Below are positions 45,101 to 50,658 of a DNA stretch of 62,877 bases, piece by piece. The translations under genes and the position numbers were made by a program. Location of the stretch: the NCBI GenBank assembly GCA_024401925.1, contig JAKSKD010000010.1:1-62877 (forward strand), in the 5' to 3' direction. Source of the DNA: Bacteroidales bacterium. Its GTDB lineage: Bacteria; Bacteroidota; Bacteroidia; Bacteroidales; UBA932. Under the pieces are notes generated by a model that searched no databases, was not told the origin of the DNA, and saw nothing but the letters and a program-made list of their open reading frames with translations. Numbering within the stretch: position 1 is the first letter of the stretch; the number at the start of each line of letters is the position of its first letter.

Positions 45101-46546
45101 GTCACCTGGTGTCACGCCTTTTCCTATCAGCGCGTGAGCAAGTTTGTTGGCATTCGCATTGAGCTCGCGGTAACTGAGAGTCTCGTTGCAGGCTATGACG
45201 GCAGTTGCGTCAGGAGTCTGTTCTGCCCAGTATTCTACACTCTTGTGGAACAGAGGGAAACGTACGGCGGAAGCATCGAGACAAGTCTGGCGCATTGCCG
45301 CGACCTCTTTCTTCTGGCGCTCGCTCATTATCGACACGGCAAGCAGTCTCCCGTCAGGATCTTCGAGGAAATGTGAAATAACGGCATCCATTGACTCCGC
45401 AAAGCGCCCGACCAGTCCGGCGGAATACCTGGCTGCGTCGTAGTTGATGACAATTGCGGGTTTGCCTTCCACGTTGTGTATCGTAATGGTCAAAGGGAAC
45501 GAGTGACTGTTCCTCCGCATCGGTTCCGCCTTCACTTCAGTGCCGCGCACCTGAAATGTATTGCCCAACGTTCCGTACTGATAAACGAAACGGACATTCT
45601 GCTCTATCCCATAATCGCGAGACAGCGAAGCAAAAGAATACTCCTCGTGCTCACGGGTTTTCATAAACATCTCGCGAACACCGTATATGAACTCCCGGAC
45701 ACAAACGTCTTCAAGCTTGCAAACAAGAGGGAGGGTGTTGATGAACATTCCCACAACTCCCCGGCTCAAAGGATTGAGACGACCGTTACTGATGGTCGTC
45801 ATAAACAGTTCCTTAGTGTTGGCAAAGCGTCCCAAAGTGTAGAACGAGGCCGCCATAAACAGCGCGGACGGTGCGGTGCCAAGCGCTTTGGCCTTAGCCA
45901 ATACATCAGTCGCAGTCACAGGCTGCACCAATTCTGCGTGGGGCCCATTTTCTCCACTGAGATCCGATGGGAGCGACGTTGACGTGACTCCGCCACCCAG
46001 CATCTTGTCAAAATATGCTTTGTGATCTGTCTTATCCGCATGCTGCGCATCTGAAAAATCCCTGTAGGAATGTGGCTCTGCAGACGGACGGATGCCTTCA
46101 ATGGCCGCGCATATCTCATTCATCAGAATATTAAGGGAGGCACCGTCATACACAAGATGGTGGAAATCCAGCAAAAGTGAGACGCAGGAAGGGGCCGCAA
46201 GTACCTGAGCCCTGTAAAGCGGACCGCAGCTGATGTCGAACACGCGAATGAAATTCTGTTTTACGGTCTCAATATCATCGTCTCCAACATTCAGTACTTC
46301 AACCACTGCTTTGCATTCATCTGCATAGACCTGCATCGGGCTGCCGTCCCTGTCCTCAAAATGTGAGAACAGCACAGGATGGCACTCCAAAACGCTACAC
46401 ACCGCTTCAGCTACATCTTCAGGGGCGAAGGAAACAGGGAAAGAAATAATTTTTGGATTGTTGTATCGAAGATTTTCAGGGTCAATGATACAATCAAAAT
46501 AAACCCCCTGTTGCTCGCAGGTGATCGGAAACATTCTTTTGCTCAT
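36113..46546 (-). CDS. three-module NRPS: C-A-T-C-A-T-C-A-T-reductase
   Basis: A 3477-residue synthetase. C1 H-H-L-V-Y-D-G (129-135); A1 (573-586 ATP loop, F-D-L-S-L-K at 625); T1 Ser969. C2 H-H at 1146; A2 (about 1599; F-D-A-N-M-M at 1645); T2 Ser1979. C3 H-H at 2176; A3 (2625; F-D-L-S-V-G at 2677); T3 M-G-G-T-S with Ser3020. Terminal reductase about 3100-3477: T-G-A-T-G-F-L-G (3111-3118) and Y-T-A-S-K (Tyr3269, Lys3273). No epimerase or thioesterase is present. The product would be released by NAD(P)H reduction as an aldehyde, alcohol or cyclic imine. A condensation domain at the N-terminus implies an N-acyl or aminoacyl starter delivered in trans. My pocket readings are DLKSILTVSK, DAMFLVGVFK and DLGSVTTMGK; I do not assign amino acids. 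Confidence 0.95.
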   Translation of the reverse strand: MSKRMFPITCEQQGVYFDCIIDPENLRYNNPKIISFPVSFAPEDVAEAVCSVLECHPVLFSHFEDRDGSPMQVYADECKAVVEVLNVGDDDIETVKQNFIRVFDISCGPLYRAQVLAAPSCVSLLLDFHHLVYDGASLNILMNEICAAIEGIRPSAEPHSYRDFSDAQHADKTDHKAYFDKMLGGGVTSTSLPSDLSGENGPHAELVQPVTATDVLAKAKALGTAPSALFMAASFYTLGRFANTKELFMTTISNGRLNPLSRGVVGMFINTLPLVCKLEDVCVREFIYGVREMFMKTREHEEYSFASLSRDYGIEQNVRFVYQYGTLGNTFQVRGTEVKAEPMRRNSHSFPLTITIHNVEGKPAIVINYDAARYSAGLVGRFAESMDAVISHFLEDPDGRLLAVSIMSERQKKEVAAMRQTCLDASAVRFPLFHKSVEYWAEQTPDATAVIACNETLSYRELNANANKLAHALIGKGVTPGDRICLLLPRKSWHLIAMFGVMKTGAAYIPCDPEYPAERIKLITEDSHARFVITTADKMSEYGDRALDIEDLLASGYGEENPNICQDSDSLAYLIYTSGSTGRPKGVMLRHIGICNYLTDHKENRHFHALVNECRTMLCITTVSFDLSLKEIGSSLFNGMTLVFADESQVNDPSALAELMLRTGVDAFSGTPSRLKMFLDLPDFRTALSKCKFIVLGGEKYPPTLLPQIKELAPGARLFNTYGPTEISVSCNGKELTHSEHITIGRPLLNVREYVVDEDLNELPVGVTGELLIGGLGVAAGYNDLPDKTMEAFIDYHGERCYKSGDYSYWNEDGEVIILGRKDNQIKLNGLRIELGEVEAVLNRQPQVREGVVMIKSVEGHDHLVAYYVPDAGAEPGAELTATLKEQMGRSLTHYMVPTIFVAMEKMPVSPNGKTDLKSLPEPAFDLAAEEKIMPADAKEQALYDIVAEIVGSTGFGVTTNLISIGLTSLLSIRFSVFVKERMNAELPVRDILRFPTIRELAVRLQVVEDKSGKTGATIKSAPLSFSQLGIYSECAANPEDIQYNIPECQTMPQGITALQLRDALEKVVKAHPYINNRFQNDEDGNVHQCPMDDKVPEIPVLKMTDDDLEREKKSFVRPFALKEGPLYRFEIVETPSAVHLLADFHHLIMDGGSIDIFYKQLCDALDGNSPEEEKYDYYRFVSEQKIETATEKFYAEQLSRIDEASALLPDRYDGDDSHAEAEVTISTNLEAVQQKCRKLGVTPASLYLAAVMLAVSKYTAEETVGICTISNGRSNLKLSNTFGMFVNTLPLVSTIDPEMRVEDYLHQLSGIFVDTLSNEDYPFAYIAEKFGYAANIMYAYQVGVLNRYVCGGGEMKLQRLGNKKAKFPVAVFVEGSIAQDGTIRVQYDESLFSKDMMTGFAEVVCHVVEQLLAKERLGEVTLCDDKMIDLLDSFNEKGRSVSVRENDGETVLSLFRKAARQYPDNVAAVFKDKKYTYRELDGMTDRIGGLIYGKVKDCGKQEPVVSILIPRNEYMFILPLAAMKAGCAYQPLDPSYPKERLNFMVKDADAALLIADDELAGLIDEYKGEVVLTGNLSDISMEEIPADSLTPQSLFILLYTSGSTGVPKGVMLEHQNLVAFIRWYCRYYDLRPEHNVAAYASFGFDANMMDLYPALTTGATVHIIPEELRLDLIAINDYFEANGITHSFITTQVGVQFLLNTENHSLKHLSVGGEKLVSVNPATGYTFHNGYGPTECTVFSTTLPVLRKEPNIPIGKPTDQLDCYVVDKQLHRLPVGAAGELIIVGGQVGRGYLNRPDKTAEVFFTMNGKRAYHSGDIVRYRQDGNIEFVGRKDGQVKIRGFRIELKEVEAVIRGFDGIKDVTVQAFDDPNGGKFIAAYVVSDSEVDINALNSFILEQKPPYMVPAATVQIESIPLNVNQKVDKKALPKPELKPNGSSSEKPAAPLNALEMELKSIIASVINTENFSITDILGYVGLTSISSIRLATLVYKKYGITLNPRDLVKSGTLQGIENEILHIWMNGGAGRPGDVSGQHSADDSLSEGNSAEAIYSAPLTFPQQGVYMDCQMNPETTMYNIPKMLEFPRGTSAEDLCNAVRKVIVAHPALFCNFFQTDEGIVMRQGDMSRFEAPVRTVAVEEIDGIRQTFVRPFNLEKDPLVRTEIYCVQDGPVYLLMDMHHLVADGGSLDIVIRQILDVLEGRDIEAENCSYLQFANEQNVKAAQGGLNDSKAFFDGMFSGYEAAANVPADKSSNEDGLPQHITAPIPESLLKLELPVGVTQAHFWFAAFNYALSRFANTKDVYTAFISSGRQEIKIADTVGMFVNTLPCAVHIKEQTVAEFLREVSDAFFGSLEHENYPFARIASDYDFKGCASFAYQMGVLSNYSIGGEEVVQSTMSLSKAKVPFSIFIQNVKGIPSVDAEYDDSQYSRELALHFAESIVATAEHFAADMNAKVKNVSIMSERQRLEVEGMHSVNEDMSFPVRTFHEGIERWAERTPDELALMACDRDMTYREYNSEANRIGRALMARGLQKGDRVVLLLPRRSYYLTSMFAVMKCGAAFIPMDPEYPADRIEYILNDSEGRFVITTSDRTAFYSDRAIDINDLLKEAKDLPDGNLDIKVDPHDLAYLIYTSGSTGRPKGVMIEHLGAASFLTFYKSDTNFGSDSNANRFGLCQSTVSFDLSVGEIGVQVFNGDTVVFANEDEIMSPVEMVKLCRRTGTQTISGTPSRLAVNLEFDEYYKLVKEQMKCVVTGGEKLPGALLDELEKMDVYIINTYGPTETTMGSSAGVLNGTREIHVGKPFTNYTYQVLDSDRNELPVGVMGELCIGGIGLARGYNNMPERTAETFIEWQGKRIYRTGDYAMWTKDGNVIIMGRTDNQVKLNGLRIELGEIETVMSQQPGIRQCVAVIKKLGSIDKLIGYYTVDETVTDIPVQEYEDKVRAEMSVRLTPYMVPGIFVRLDEMPLTPVGKTDVKRLPMPEFRSGEYTVPKNDIEKSFCDIFSRILKVERVGAEDNFFEMGGTSLVAMQLIAEAAKAGYAIIYKNVFDNATPRQLAKMLKPELYGNEDAGRRNLPMIDEIEDYDYSQLDAVLAANILDTFRQGTCYERMGDVFLTGATGFLGIHVLHNLIERSDVPHIYCLVRGGRSISAESRVRTLLFYYFGKKYEEQFGERIVVVDGDLTDPEAFEKFDKHIDVVFNCAANVKHFSAGTDIEDINIKGCQNCIDLCVRTGARFIQTSTGSVAGLTVSETPVAPHFLNERDLYYGQQLTSKYTASKFLAERAVLDAVRNRGLKGKVMRLGNLSARSTDGEFQINFRTNNAMAALKAYQTLGCIPYEKDCGYSEFSPINEVADAIVRLSLTPDGCTVFQPGNVHWPPYGDIIDCMNHIGIPIERVESEEFQRRLAIAMQDPEKSELVQSLVAYKEENDGLFRVANGWETKAYTAQVLLRLGFRWSFTTWDYVEKYLRCLQGLGVFDSDFTR

Positions 46547-46566
46547 ACGTTGGGTTTGTACAATAA

Positions 46567-46869
46567 TTATTTGATTATGAACATCCTGTCGAAATGCGTA
46601 ACCTTGAGTACCTCCATAATGTTCTCATTCACACCGAGCAAAGTTATCTGCTGTCCTTGTGCCGCGCTTGCCTTGCGCAAACGCAGGAACACACGCAAAC
46701 CGGAACTGGCTACATAATCAAGCGCCGTGCAATCGATTGTTATCGGCTTTGAAGCGAGCGCCTCGAGCTCAATAATAGAAGGTTCGGCATTCTCAGCTGC
46801 CTGTGTGTCAAAACTGCCGCACATAGTGACGACAACTGCTTCAGTGTTGTTTTGAATCTTAATTTCCAT
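46567..46869 (-). CDS. STAS-domain anti-sigma-factor-antagonist-like protein
   Basis: A 100-residue single STAS domain. The phosphorylation loop reads D-Y-V-A-S-S-G-L-R (51-59), with Ser55/Ser56 in the place of the SpoIIAA/RsbV phosphoserine. Such proteins are phosphorylated by RsbW-like kinases and dephosphorylated by SpoIIE/RsbU phosphatases. A phosphatase gene lies 11 bp upstream, and a matching kinase domain is fused to the MATE exporter at the end of the same operon. The NRPS gene starts 20 bp downstream. No sigma factor gene is in the cluster, so the target is unknown. Confidence 0.92.
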   Translation of the reverse strand: MEIKIQNNTEAVVVTMCGSFDTQAAENAEPSIIELEALASKPITIDCTALDYVASSGLRVFLRLRKASAAQGQQITLLGVNENIMEVLKVTHFDRMFIIK

Positions 46870-46880
46870 ATTTCTATAAA

Positions 46881-48566
46881 TTAATTATTATCATTTTTTA
46901 TATATCTCAAACACAGCATAGTAATATCATCACTCTGCCCGCTTCCGCTTGAATGACGCTGCAGACAAGCCAGAACGTCATTTACCAGAGCCGCCGCGTT
47001 CTCGCACGAAGACTTCCCGGCAAAGTCCAGGAGACGCCCCTTCCCGAATTCGTGACCCTGTGCATCCATAGCTTCCGTCACCCCGTCCGTAAATAAAAGC
47101 AGGTAGTCTCCGGGGTTTAAGACAGTTGATACAGTAACGAATTCCTCCCCTTCGTATATGCCGAGGGCTATATTCTCAGAATCTTGGAAAAACTCCGCCC
47201 GGCCATCACGAAGCAATATGGGAGCATCGTGGCCGGCATTGATATATTCCAGTTTTCCATTTTTCAAATCGAGACAGCCGAGCCATAATGTCACGAAACG
47301 GCACTGTGCGTTGTCGGTGCACAAAGAAATATTCATCTGCCGTGCGGCATCCGCCAGAGGCATCTCCGCCGCCATACTGCGGAACAGATAATGTGTAGCG
47401 GCCATAAACAAGGATGCCTGCACACCCTTGCCGCTGACATCCCCTATGCAGAAGAATAATTTGTCTTCACGGGTGAAATAGTCATACAAATCCCCTCCCA
47501 CCTTTCTTGCCGGATGCAGGCAAGCCGCTATATCAATGCCATTCCGCTCGGGGAAAGGAGGAAAAATATGTGGAACAAGCTCGTTCTGAGCTCTTTCAGC
47601 GAGAGACATCTCATTTTCCAAAACGGCTTTCTCCTTCTCGACCCGCTGCTGTTCCCTAACAAAAGGACTTGCAACATAACGAACAGAATACCTGATGGCC
47701 AAATATACTGTCACGAACATCAGAATAAGAATCAGTGCCATAGATATCAATGCCTGACGGACTTTCCTTCTGATAATCCTTTTGTCTGCGGAAATGACTA
47801 CATCCCAGCCTATATTATCAATTACGTCTTCTTGCACGATCATATCCTCAGGAGATAGTTCCAGAATATAAGCATCAGGGGCAACGACCATTGTTCCGTC
47901 GGGCTTGTAGATGCTGATATCGGCATCTTGTCTCAATTTGTACCCCTTGACAAATGATGTAAGTTCCTGTTCAAGGACAATGGAATAAGCCATCCCGAAT
48001 ATTCCTCCCTCACTGTCGGCCAGCGGCACAAAATAACATATTGCCCTTTGGCCATCGGTATATTCCGTGGAAAGAGAGCCCCAGAACGATTCACCTTTAA
48101 CGTAGCAGTTCACCCAATCGGCATCGCTATCCAGTTCTTTGCCATTGATATACGTTTCCAATAATAAGCCGCTGCTATCAACATAAGCCCCACGTTCGTA
48201 ATAACCGTCCGCGCAAGGAATCCTTTCGTTATCAAAAATCGCATAGACTCCCCAAACATCCCCGACGGATTCAAGATAGTTAATGAACAGGGTATCGAGA
48301 GCTGCCTGGCCCTCTTCATTGAACTGTGACACAACTTCCGCCAGAATTCTGGTAGTAGACTCCACCCTCAGCAATTTCTGCTCCATAATGCGCGTGATGG
48401 CGGTGAGATCATCGGAAAATCTGTCATTGATCAGTTCCTCATAATCATTCCGGATGCGGAAGGCAACCATCAGCATTACAACGGAAGAAATAAGAATGAC
48501 CACGGAAGAGATAATCGTTGTCATCCTGATTTGAAGCTGAGTCCTTGAAGTACTATCTTTTTTCAT
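46881..48566 (-). CDS. membrane dCache-type sensor with SpoIIE/RsbU PP2C phosphatase domain
   Basis: A 561-residue protein: transmembrane helix (about 16-36), extracytoplasmic double-Cache-like sensor (about 40-262), second helix (271-291), short coiled coil (305-330), and a SpoIIE phosphatase domain (about 340-556). Metal-binding motifs are intact: G-G-D-L-Y-D-Y (357-363), G-D-V-S-G-K-G (375-381), F-T-D-G-V-T-E-A (492-499), Q-S-D-D-I-T (544-549). It would dephosphorylate the STAS protein encoded 11 bp downstream when its sensor binds a ligand. It follows the receptor gene by 15 bp in the NRPS operon. Confidence 0.92.
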   Translation of the reverse strand: MKKDSTSRTQLQIRMTTIISSVVILISSVVMLMVAFRIRNDYEELINDRFSDDLTAITRIMEQKLLRVESTTRILAEVVSQFNEEGQAALDTLFINYLESVGDVWGVYAIFDNERIPCADGYYERGAYVDSSGLLLETYINGKELDSDADWVNCYVKGESFWGSLSTEYTDGQRAICYFVPLADSEGGIFGMAYSIVLEQELTSFVKGYKLRQDADISIYKPDGTMVVAPDAYILELSPEDMIVQEDVIDNIGWDVVISADKRIIRRKVRQALISMALILILMFVTVYLAIRYSVRYVASPFVREQQRVEKEKAVLENEMSLAERAQNELVPHIFPPFPERNGIDIAACLHPARKVGGDLYDYFTREDKLFFCIGDVSGKGVQASLFMAATHYLFRSMAAEMPLADAARQMNISLCTDNAQCRFVTLWLGCLDLKNGKLEYINAGHDAPILLRDGRAEFFQDSENIALGIYEGEEFVTVSTVLNPGDYLLLFTDGVTEAMDAQGHEFGKGRLLDFAGKSSCENAAALVNDVLACLQRHSSGSGQSDDITMLCLRYIKNDNN

Positions 48567-48581
48567 TGGGACGATATCAAA

Positions 48582-50501
48582 TTAAAAATGAAAGCTGGCT
48601 CCTAATTCAAAGGCTCTCAGATAAGGGTCATAAGTTTTGTAAAGAGTCTCGTTCTCTGCATATTCCACGTCTGTGGAAATACCGTCGAACACGTCGCGGA
48701 GCGAAGCGAACAGAGTCCATTTCTTCAGAACCTTGCTCACGCGCAACGTCAGCAGGGAGCAATCTCCCAAAATAATATTATCCTTATACATTTTGCTGTT
48801 ATACAAGAAGTGGGCATTTATAAGCCAATTCTTCCTCAATTGCACGGATGGAGCGAACATTACATTGAAATAACTTGCCTGATTTCTGTTGAATAAGGAA
48901 TATTTCGTATTGTAGAACAGGTTACCGCCGAACGACATTGAAAAAGGCCCGTATGAATAGTTCAGCATTGCCGTCAAGCCCAGAATATTCCCGTATGAAG
49001 TATTCCGGGGATACACATATGCTACCTTTTTTTCCCCATCGAACAATATGCTGTTTTCTACCACCCTGTCCTGCATATTCAGTTCGGCGCTGATATCAAA
49101 GACTATATGATGCATATCTTTGGACCAATCCGTAATGTATTCCAGATTTGCGGAACCGGTCATCGGTCCCTTGAGATCAGGGTTGCCTTTTCTCCATACT
49201 TGAGCCCCCTCGTCAAATGCCAATTCCGGATAGACGAGATTGTTGGATACCACACCGGCACTTCTTATAAGTTTCAGCCTGACAGCATGATGCTTCACAA
49301 TCTGCCAGAGGATGTCTCCTTCGGCTGTCCAGTCTTGCGACCAACCATTGAACGGCCTCCCGCCGGCAACGCAATAGTTTCTCGAATATCCCTTGTACCT
49401 TCCGTTGAGAATGGCTTTGATATGTTCGCTATTGTAGTCCAGCTTGAGAAAAGGAGAGAAATACAGCATACTGTTCTGCTGATGCCTGTTTGAGATGGAG
49501 CTGAAATTGATTACGGCATCCAGATTCAATTTCCTGTCGGGAATCCTGAATTTTGTCACTGATTTCAACTCCATATTGAATTCATCCTTCTGCCCCGGAT
49601 AATCAGAACTGCCGTGGTAATTCGCATTAACATTGAGTTCTCCCGTCTCAATCGTTCGCGTATAATCCACCATTGCATTGAAAGTCAGCTGTTTCTGATG
49701 ACTTTCAGAGAACGTTCTTTCTGAAGTGCGAAACATCCACCCCGGACCCATTGTCCCTGACATATCTTCAAGTTTGGAAGAGAAGGATTTCGTGGTGTAA
49801 TTTACCTGCATATAGTTCTGCCATACCCACAGTTTGAGAACGTCCTTGTCGCTTATTTTCCACTTCGCATATACTCGCGCCATTTGCCCCAGATAGTTCT
49901 CCCTTGTAGTGTCGGTGCCTGACATAGTGAACGTTTCGGCCATTTTCTCCTGATAAGCCAACTTTGTAGGATAGTATATGTCGAAATTGATATCGGCTCT
50001 CATTTCGAAGCGCTTTCCGTCCGAATAACGGAGGTTTGCCGTAGGCATTACTCCCGTAAAGAGAGAAGACTGCACTGTTGCATCCCCACTGAAGCCTTTT
50101 TCCATCGGACGCGGAACGATGTTGACGGATCCGGAAATTCCGTTTTTAATATGCGCATCGGAAGGTGATGTGCTTATTACAATCTTCTCGATTTCCCTCA
50201 AAAAAGTATTATGCAGGAAGGCATCCTTGGAATCCCCTATCAGCTTGCCGTCCAGTTTTATGTCGAAACGCTCCAAAAAAGTATCGGCATTCCTGTCCAC
50301 CAGTTCAGGAAGCGTCAGGAGATAATCAAGCAAGGCCATATCGGATGGCAGAGAAAGTTTCGATACCCAAATGGTTTTGTTACTGGCCGTTACCTCAACT
50401 TCGTACTCCTGGGCTTGCAGAAGAACGGGAAAAACGGACAAAAAGACAGAAATAAACAGGATGCAAGAGTTTCTCATTAAGTCATTCTTAAAAAAAGACA
50501 T
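48582..50501 (-). CDS. TonB-dependent receptor-like outer-membrane protein, first gene of the NRPS operon
   Basis: A 639-residue protein with a signal peptide (ending L-L-Q-A-Q), a compact plug-like domain (about 40-140, with S-G-S-V-N-I-V-P-R at its end) and a long beta-barrel ending in F-E-L-G-A-S-F-H-F. It lacks the carboxypeptidase-like N-terminal extension of SusC proteins. ATG 50501 is used; ATG 50477 (M-R-N-S-C-I-L-F) is also possible and gives a shorter signal peptide. A receptor at the head of an NRPS operon could take up the secreted product or a metal complex of it, or pass it outward with the MATE pump. The substrate is unknown. Confidence 0.85.
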   Translation of the reverse strand: MSFFKNDLMRNSCILFISVFLSVFPVLLQAQEYEVEVTASNKTIWVSKLSLPSDMALLDYLLTLPELVDRNADTFLERFDIKLDGKLIGDSKDAFLHNTFLREIEKIVISTSPSDAHIKNGISGSVNIVPRPMEKGFSGDATVQSSLFTGVMPTANLRYSDGKRFEMRADINFDIYYPTKLAYQEKMAETFTMSGTDTTRENYLGQMARVYAKWKISDKDVLKLWVWQNYMQVNYTTKSFSSKLEDMSGTMGPGWMFRTSERTFSESHQKQLTFNAMVDYTRTIETGELNVNANYHGSSDYPGQKDEFNMELKSVTKFRIPDRKLNLDAVINFSSISNRHQQNSMLYFSPFLKLDYNSEHIKAILNGRYKGYSRNYCVAGGRPFNGWSQDWTAEGDILWQIVKHHAVRLKLIRSAGVVSNNLVYPELAFDEGAQVWRKGNPDLKGPMTGSANLEYITDWSKDMHHIVFDISAELNMQDRVVENSILFDGEKKVAYVYPRNTSYGNILGLTAMLNYSYGPFSMSFGGNLFYNTKYSLFNRNQASYFNVMFAPSVQLRKNWLINAHFLYNSKMYKDNIILGDCSLLTLRVSKVLKKWTLFASLRDVFDGISTDVEYAENETLYKTYDPYLRAFELGASFHF

Positions 50502-50510
50502 CTTTCAGGT

Positions 50511-50541
50511 TGCCACCTCTCCGACTGCTCTTCTGGTGGCA
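50511..50541 (-). promoter_or_regulatory. inverted repeat in the leader of the NRPS operon
   Basis: A perfect 7-bp inverted repeat (tgccacc / ggtggca, 17-nt loop) sits in the predicted leader between the -7 box and ATG 50501. A second small hairpin (tggt...acca) uses the same right-hand arm, so the two folds exclude each other. I found no match to a riboswitch class I know. Confidence 0.4.
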
Positions 50542-50554
50542 CACCACTACGGTT

Positions 50555-50562
50555 CAAAGATA
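50555..50562 (-). promoter_or_regulatory. -7 box of the NRPS operon
   Basis: The minus strand reads TATCTTTG, a match to TAnnTTTG, 53 bp upstream of ATG 50501. The -33 box is weak (a TTG 25 nt upstream). This is the only good promoter I see before the eight-gene run down to 29557. Confidence 0.6.
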
Positions 50563-50627
50563 GTGTTTTTTTCGGCTCATACTGTCGCAATATAAGTCCA
50601 TATCACACAATTGAGCGGAATATTTTA

Positions 50628-50635
50628 TAATTTTG
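50628..50635 (+). promoter_or_regulatory. -7 box of the cstA-like gene
   Basis: TAATTTTG, a perfect TAnnTTTG box, 23 bp before ATG 50659. It lies inside the open frame that extends to TTG 50611 and so excludes that start. Confidence 0.6.
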
Positions 50636-50658
50636 TGAGGTTTTTGGTGCATCAGATA

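Noticed and set aside
36113-46546. Amino-acid assignment of the three A domains from pocket residues
   Set aside because: The hand-read codes do not match a known code well; A2 looks hydrophobic but this is too weak to state as a call.
50505-50560. Possible riboswitch in the NRPS operon leader (GGTGGCAACC phrase recalls SAM-I and cobalamin boxes)
   Set aside because: The other conserved blocks of those riboswitches are missing; only simple hairpins remain.
50611-50658. TTG start for the CstA-like carrier
   Set aside because: The added codons cover a perfect -7 box, and the family begins near M-Y-S-F-I-I-S-L.
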